Assembly (NCBI GenBank): GCA_016188625.1 | Contig: JACPHL010000010.1 | Coordinates: forward strand, 1 to 9,472 | DNA: 9,472 nucleotides | Origin: Candidatus Rokuibacteriota bacterium | GTDB lineage: Bacteria; Methylomirabilota; Methylomirabilia; Rokubacteriales; JACPHL01 | Direction of reading: 5' to 3' | Shown: piece by piece, positions 6,079-9,472 of the stretch | How the letters are laid out: each line of letters opens with the position of its first letter | How positions within the stretch are numbered: the stretch's first letter is position 1 | The notes under the pieces: generated by a model | What the model was told of the DNA's origin: nothing | The model's input: the letters and a program-made list of their open reading frames with translations, nothing else | Databases searched by the model: none | Made by a program: the position numbers and the translations under genes

Positions 6079-7490
6079 CGGGCACGGCGATCCGCTTCGG
6101 GACCTCGGGCTGGCGCGCGAGGATCGCCGACCAGTTCACCTTCGACAACGTCCGCCGCCTGACCCAGGCGGTGGCGGGGCACCTCGTCGAGGCGGGGGAG
6201 GGGGGGAAGGGGGTCGTGGTCGGCTACGACACCCGCTTCCTCTCGGAGCGCTTCGCCGAGGCGGCCGCCGAGGTCCTGGCGGGGAACGGCCTCCCTGTTT
6301 TCCTCTCCACGCGTGACGTCCCGACCCCCGTCGTCGCCCACGCCGTCCTCGACCGCGGCGCGGCGGCGGGGGTGAACATCACGGCGAGCCACAACCCGGG
6401 CGAGGACAACGGGGTGAAGGTCTCGGGGAGCCACGGCGGGCCGATCCTCCCCGAGGTGGCGCGGGCGATCGAGGCCCGGGTGGCGGCCCTCTCAGGGTGG
6501 CGGACCATGCCCCTCGGCGAGGCTCGCGAGAAGGGACTTGTGACGGACGCCGACTTCTCCGAGGCCTATCTCGCCCACTGCCGGCGCCTCGTGGACCTGG
6601 CGGCCATCGGGCGCGCCCGGCTCAAGGTGGTGGTGGATGTGATCTACGGGGTCGCCCGGGGGTACCTCGACCGGCTCCTCCAGGAGGCGGGGGCGGAGGT
6701 CACCCTCCTCCGAGGGGAGCGGGACGTCACCTTCGGCGGCCACCCCCCGGAGCCGGCGGCTGAGTACCTCGCTCCCCTCATCGAGGCGGTCCGTGCCTCG
6801 GGCGCGCACCTCGGGCTCGCCACCGACGGCGACGCCGACCGCTTCGGCGTCGTGGACCGGGACGGGACCGTCTTCGCCCCGAACCCCACCCTGGCCCTGA
6901 TCCTCCGCCACCTCCTCCGCCACCGCGGGTGGCGCGGCGGGGTGGCCCGGAGCGTGGCGACCACCCACCTCCTCGACGCGCTGGCGCGGGCCCACGGCTG
7001 CCCGCTCCTCGAGACGCCCGTGGGGTTCAAGTACCTCGGCGACCTCATCACCCGGGGCGAGGCGATCTTCGGCGGCGAGGAGTCGGGCGGGATGGGCCTC
7101 CAGGGCCACCCCCCGGAGAAGGACGGGATCCTCGCCAACCTCCTGGTGGCCGAGGTCGTCGCCGTGGAGGGGGCCTCCCTCAAGGCGCTCCTGGAGCGCC
7201 TCTACGGGGAGGTCGGACGGCTCCTCTCCGTGCGCGTGAACGTGCCGCTTTCGGAACAGGTCGCCCGCGACCTCCCGGCCCGGCTCGCCACCCCCCCCGG
7301 GACCCTGGGCGGGTGGGAGGTCCGCCGCGTCGAGACCACCGACGGGCTGAAGCTCCACTTCGACGGCGGGAGCTGGTGCCTGGTCCGCCCCTCGGGGACC
7401 GAGCCGGTGGCCCGGCTCTACGTCGAGGCCCCGACCGACGCCGATCTCGCCCGCCTGCGCGATGCCGCCCTCGAGCACTTCTTCGGCTAG
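6057..7490 (+). CDS. Phosphoglucomutase/phosphomannomutase family protein
   Basis: This 477-residue alpha-D-phosphohexomutase moves the phosphate between C6 and C1 of a hexose through a phosphoserine enzyme. All four signature loops are intact: TASHNP (109-114) with phospho-acceptor Ser111, the metal loop DGDADR (257-262), the sugar-binding GEESG (340-344) and the phosphate-binding RPSGTEP (444-450). FGTSGWR at residues 14-20 is the usual N-terminal start of the family. The substrate (glucose, mannose or both) cannot be settled. The neighbouring nucleotidyltransferase suggests it supplies hexose-1-phosphate for sugar-nucleotide synthesis. The ATG at 6057 overlaps the upstream gene by 22 bases, with AAGGGG 11 bases before it; a GTG at 6075 forming a GTGA overlap is the alternative and would shorten the protein by six residues. 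Much longer upstream reading in this frame is a shadow of the previous gene. Confidence 0.93.
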   Translation: MATGQGVTGTAIRFGTSGWRARIADQFTFDNVRRLTQAVAGHLVEAGEGGKGVVVGYDTRFLSERFAEAAAEVLAGNGLPVFLSTRDVPTPVVAHAVLDRGAAAGVNITASHNPGEDNGVKVSGSHGGPILPEVARAIEARVAALSGWRTMPLGEAREKGLVTDADFSEAYLAHCRRLVDLAAIGRARLKVVVDVIYGVARGYLDRLLQEAGAEVTLLRGERDVTFGGHPPEPAAEYLAPLIEAVRASGAHLGLATDGDADRFGVVDRDGTVFAPNPTLALILRHLLRHRGWRGGVARSVATTHLLDALARAHGCPLLETPVGFKYLGDLITRGEAIFGGEESGGMGLQGHPPEKDGILANLLVAEVVAVEGASLKALLERLYGEVGRLLSVRVNVPLSEQVARDLPARLATPPGTLGGWEVRRVETTDGLKLHFDGGSWCLVRPSGTEPVARLYVEAPTDADLARLRDAALEHFFG

Positions 7491-7492
7491 GG

Positions 7493-7561
7493 AACTCGGA
7501 GGGGGGCTTCGCCCCCCTTCCGAAACCTCCCCCCAAAAAGTTGCGCCGGCAAAGCCGGCGC
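7493..7561 (+). repeat. Dispersed hairpin repeat, copy B (shortened)
   Basis: The element begins three bases after the mutase stop. AACTCGGA is followed by a hairpin with stem GGGGGGC (7501-7507), loop TTC and GCCCCCC (7511-7517), extended by TCGGA/TCCGA with one bulged T (7496-7523). A second hairpin, GCGCCGGC-AAA-GCCGGCGC (7543-7561), has a perfect 8-bp stem. The first hairpin matches copies A and C almost base for base. The second matches the GGCAAAGCC core of copy C. The third hairpin and the GCCTGCCTCCCCCCA end are missing; a C7 tract (7528-7534) may be a displaced remnant of that end. Placement directly after a stop suggests a role in 3'-end formation or mRNA stability, but there is no U-tract. 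Confidence 0.75.
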
Positions 7562-7579
7562 TCGGAGCGAGCTATCAAT

Positions 7580-7606
7580 CCGCGCGCCGAGTATCAGAGC
7601 GCGCGG
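7580..7606. other. Perfect 8-bp GC stem-loop in the tlyA upstream region
   Basis: CCGCGCGC (7580-7587) and GCGCGCGG (7599-7606) are perfect reverse complements around an 11-base A/T-containing loop. It lies between repeat copy B and tlyA and is not part of the repeat. No T-run follows. The remaining stretch to 7709 shows no convincing promoter, and I see no RNA gene there. tlyA may be transcribed from upstream or from a promoter I cannot recognise. Confidence 0.35.
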
Positions 7607-7709
7607 GCCGCACAACGTTACTCGGACGGGCACCTAGGGCTCTGCGGGTGGCGTCGGCGACGGCCCGGCCCACGCTCGGCGACAGGACCCGCGGCCGTCG
7701 GGAGGAGCC

Positions 7710-8540
7710 GTGAAGGGATCGGTCATCCACAGGGTACGACGAGCGGCCCGGGTGCGGCTTGACCGGCTCCTCGCCGAGCGCGGTCTGGCCGCGAGCCGGG
7801 AGGAGGCCCAGCGCCTCATCCTGGCCGGCCGGGTCCGGGTGGACGGCCGGCCGGTGGACAAGGCTGGCGCCCCCGTGCGCGGGGACGCCGAGCTGGGCGT
7901 CCTGGGGCGCTCCCCCTACGTCGGCCGGGGCGGGGAGAAGCTCGAGGCCGCGCTCGGCGCCTTCGGGGTGGACGTGGCCGGCAAGGTCTGCCTCGATGTC
8001 GGGGCCTCGACCGGCGGGTTCACCCACTGCCTCCTCCTCCACGGCGCCCGGCGGGTCTACGCCGTGGACGTCGGCCACGGCCAGCTCCATCCGCTCCTTC
8101 GCTCGGACCCCCGGGTCATCGCCCTCGAGGGGGTCAACGCCCGCGCCCTGCTCCCGAGCCTCTTCCCCGAGCCCCCGGAGCTGGCGACCGTGGATGTCGC
8201 CTTCATCTCGCTGGAGAAGGTCCTCCCCGCCGTCGCCGGGTGCCTCGCGCCCGGGGGGGTGATCGTGGCGCTGGTGAAGCCGCAGTTCGAGGTGGGGCGC
8301 GGGCGGGTCGGCAAGGGCGGGGTGGTGCGCGACCCGGGCCGTCACCGGGAGGTGCTCCTGCGGCTCGCGGCCTTCGCCCTCGCCCATGGCCTCGGCGTCC
8401 GGGGGGTCGCCGTCTCCCCGCTCCGGGGCCCGAAGGGAAACCGGGAGTTCCTCCTCCACCTGGCCGCGGGCGGCGGGCCCTCCATCGAGGTAGGACCGGC
8501 GATCGAGCGGCTCCTCGCCCCCGCGAGGCCCCCGGCATGA
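7710..8540 (+). CDS. tlyA: TlyA family rRNA (cytidine-2'-O)-methyltransferase
   Basis: This 276-residue SAM-dependent methyltransferase 2'-O-methylates cytidine in 16S and/or 23S rRNA; in mycobacteria TlyA loss gives capreomycin resistance. An S4 RNA-binding domain occupies about residues 15-60 (VRLDRLLAERGL then LAGRVRVDGRPVDKAG), followed by an FtsJ/RrmJ-type fold. Visible motifs are GRGGEKLEAAL (Lys77), the SAM loop DVGASTGGF (96-104), VDVAFISLEKVLP (Asp162), LVKPQFEVGRG (Lys190) and GPKGNREFLLHL (Glu246). Together these are a plausible K-D-K-E catalytic tetrad. Length is normal for the family (about 240-280). The GTG at 7710 is chosen because GGAGGAG (7701-7707) lies just upstream, although the spacing is short. 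A GTG at 7752 would begin the protein at the usual MRLD position and is the main alternative. The stop overlaps nadK as ATGA, so the two are translationally coupled. Confidence 0.92.
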   Translation: MKGSVIHRVRRAARVRLDRLLAERGLAASREEAQRLILAGRVRVDGRPVDKAGAPVRGDAELGVLGRSPYVGRGGEKLEAALGAFGVDVAGKVCLDVGASTGGFTHCLLLHGARRVYAVDVGHGQLHPLLRSDPRVIALEGVNARALLPSLFPEPPELATVDVAFISLEKVLPAVAGCLAPGGVIVALVKPQFEVGRGRVGKGGVVRDPGRHREVLLRLAAFALAHGLGVRGVAVSPLRGPKGNREFLLHLAAGGGPSIEVGPAIERLLAPARPPA

Positions 8541-9364
8541 TCCGGATCGGGATCGTCGCCAAGGCGGATCGCCCCGACGCCCCGGCCGCGGTCCGGGAGC
8601 TGGTCGGATGGCTCCGGGCGCGGGGCCGCGAGGTGGTGGTGGACCGGGAGACCGCCGTCCTCCTCCCGGCCGCGGCGACCGTGGTGGAGCGCCCGGTCCT
8701 CCCCGGCCGCGTGGACGTCATCATCGTCCTCGGCGGCGACGGGACCCTCCTGGCCGTGGCCCGGGCGGTGGGAGCCCTTGGAGTCCCGATCCTGGGCGTC
8801 AACCTCGGCGGCCTCGGCTTCCTCACCGCGACGACCCTCGAGGAGCTCTACCCGACCCTGGAGGCGCTGTTCCGGGGCGAGTACAGCATCGAGGAGCGGA
8901 TGCTCCTGACGGCCGAGGTCCGCCGCCACGATGAGGGCGCGGCGAGCGGGCAGGTGGCCATGAACGACGTGGTGATCACCAAGGGGGCCCTGGGGCGGAT
9001 CATCGAGTTGGAGGTCTCGGTGGACGGCCAGCTCGCCTCCGCCTACCGGGCCGACGGCCTCATCATCTCCACCTACGGCCCGATCCTGTTCCCGACCCTC
9101 GAGGCCCTGATCCTGACCCCGATCTGCTCCCATACCCTGACCAACCGCCCCATCGTCCTCCCCGCCGATGTCGTCGTCGAGGTGAGCCTCGTCTCCGACA
9201 GCCAGGACGTGGTCCTCACCATCGACGGCCAGGTGGGCATCCCCCTCCGGGCCAAGGACATGGTGCGGGTACGCCCGGCCCCCTCGCGTATCCGGCTCAT
9301 CCGCGACCCCAACAAGAGCTACTTCCAGGTCCTGCGCGCCAAACTCAAGTGGGGCGAGCGCTAA
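8537..9364 (+). CDS. nadK: NAD kinase, missing most of the conserved PTGSTAY loop
   Basis: This 275-residue ATP-NAD kinase (PF01513-type) phosphorylates NAD to NADP in the cytosol and is usually essential. The GGDGT motif is at residues 66-70 with catalytic Asp68. LGVNLGGLGFLT (86-97), MNDVVITKG (142-150) and LTPICSHTLTNRPIV (193-207) are all standard for the family. The protein ends with the usual YFxVLRxKLKWGER tail. The odd point is at residues 172-183. Homologues read DG(L/I)I.STPTGSTAYSLSAGGPI, whereas this one reads DGLIISTYGPIL, a net in-frame loss of 11 residues (33 bases) around 9073-9077. That loop contacts the NAD substrate in known structures (Thr, Ala and Tyr of TPTGSTAY), so the product may be inactive, unless the gap is an assembly error. 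The start ATG overlaps the tlyA stop (ATGA). Confidence 0.9.
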   Translation: MIRIGIVAKADRPDAPAAVRELVGWLRARGREVVVDRETAVLLPAAATVVERPVLPGRVDVIIVLGGDGTLLAVARAVGALGVPILGVNLGGLGFLTATTLEELYPTLEALFRGEYSIEERMLLTAEVRRHDEGAASGQVAMNDVVITKGALGRIIELEVSVDGQLASAYRADGLIISTYGPILFPTLEALILTPICSHTLTNRPIVLPADVVVEVSLVSDSQDVVLTIDGQVGIPLRAKDMVRVRPAPSRIRLIRDPNKSYFQVLRAKLKWGER

Positions 9365-9367
9365 CAC

Positions 9368-9462
9368 AACTCGGAGGGGGGCTCCGCCCCCCTTCCGACG
9401 GCCCTCCCGGCAAAGCCGGGCCGTTCGCCCTTCGGCAAACGGCCCGCGCCTGCCTCCCCCCA
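9368..9462 (+). repeat. Dispersed three-hairpin repeat, copy C (after nadK)
   Basis: The element begins four bases after the nadK stop and runs nearly to the window edge. It has three stem-loops. The first has GGGGGGC/GCCCCCC arms extended by TCGGA/TCCGA with one bulged T (9371-9398). The second is CCCGGC-AAA-GCCGGG (9406-9420). The third is GGCCGTT-c-GCC/GGC-a-AACGGCC around a CTTC loop (9419-9444). It ends GCCTGCCTCCCCCCA (9448-9462). It shares both ends, the first hairpin and the order of elements with the reverse complement of copy A, while the arms of hairpins two and three differ in sequence but keep pairing. The ten bases after it to 9472 are not interpretable. Confidence 0.8.
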
Positions 9463-9472
9463 AGCACCCTAC

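Noticed and set aside
7291-7298. Run of eight C in the mutase gene as a possible programmed frameshift or sequencing error site
   Set aside because: The protein is family-like and in one frame on both sides of the run (RLATPPGTLGG), so nothing indicates a shift.
7493-7561. Classic rho-independent terminator after the mutase gene
   Set aside because: The hairpins are strong but no T-run follows either stem, and a related copy lies in a 5' leader in the opposite orientation. The element is better described as a dispersed repeat, possibly with a terminator-like side effect.
8240-8536. Longer N-terminus for nadK
   Set aside because: The added residues are Arg/Gly/Pro-rich shadow of tlyA. The NAD kinase family starts at MIRIGIVAK, from the ATG at 8537.
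3446-9462. CRISPR array or transposon ends formed by the repeats
   Set aside because: The three copies are kilobases apart, in mixed orientation, with no regular spacers, no target-site duplications and no transposase or cas gene in the window.

Overview
The window is very GC-rich bacterial DNA (by eye about 70% or more, not computed). All complete genes lie on the + strand. No gene can be assigned to a lineage by a search here. The base composition, the gene style and the dispersed G6/C6 hairpin repeats remind me of uncultivated soil and subsurface phyla such as Candidatus Rokubacteria or Methylomirabilota (NC10). That placement comes from recall and is tentative.

Layout. (1) Positions 1-194 are a divergent intergenic region. 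The first nine codons of a minus-strand gene (possibly a class-IV aminotransferase) run off the left edge. There are two back-to-back sigma70-like promoters and a perfect 13-bp tandem repeat just downstream of the + promoter. (2) Positions 195-3357 hold a proteolysis cluster: an M16 zinc peptidase with an intact HxxEH site, a second M16 subunit without the zinc site, and a rhomboid intramembrane serine protease. The second M16 gene is broken by an internal deletion plus frameshift. (3) Positions 3358-3570 are an intergenic region with a good promoter (TTGCGC-N17-TATAAT). It is followed by a long leader filled by a dispersed three-hairpin repeat in minus orientation. (4) Positions 3571-7490 are a sugar-nucleotide pair. 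The first gene fuses an NTP-transferase, a left-handed beta-helix and a phosphohexomutase-like domain that has lost all four active-site motifs. The second gene, overlapping it by 22 bp, is a phosphohexomutase with all four motifs intact. (5) Positions 7491-7709 carry a second copy of the repeat and an 8-bp GC stem-loop. (6) Positions 7710-9364 are tlyA and nadK, overlapping by ATGA. (7) Positions 9368-9462 are a third repeat copy directly after nadK.

How the genes work together. The M16 pair looks like a heterodimeric envelope peptidase (catalytic plus non-catalytic subunit), next to a second membrane-associated protease. The mutase would interconvert hexose-6-P and hexose-1-P, and the nucleotidyltransferase would activate the hexose-1-P, probably to GDP-mannose or a similar sugar nucleotide for surface glycans. 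TlyA methylates rRNA and NadK makes NADP; tlyA-nadK is a common bacterial pairing.

The main oddities are three. The fused mutase domain appears to be a pseudoenzyme beside its intact relative. NadK lacks most of the PTGSTAY-type nucleotide-binding loop (net 11 residues, in frame). The second M16 gene lacks about 70 residues at its domain boundary. Two core deletions in 9.5 kb may indicate real decay, strain variation or assembly error, and read mapping would decide. I do not see a mobile element, defence system, CRISPR array, tRNA or rRNA.
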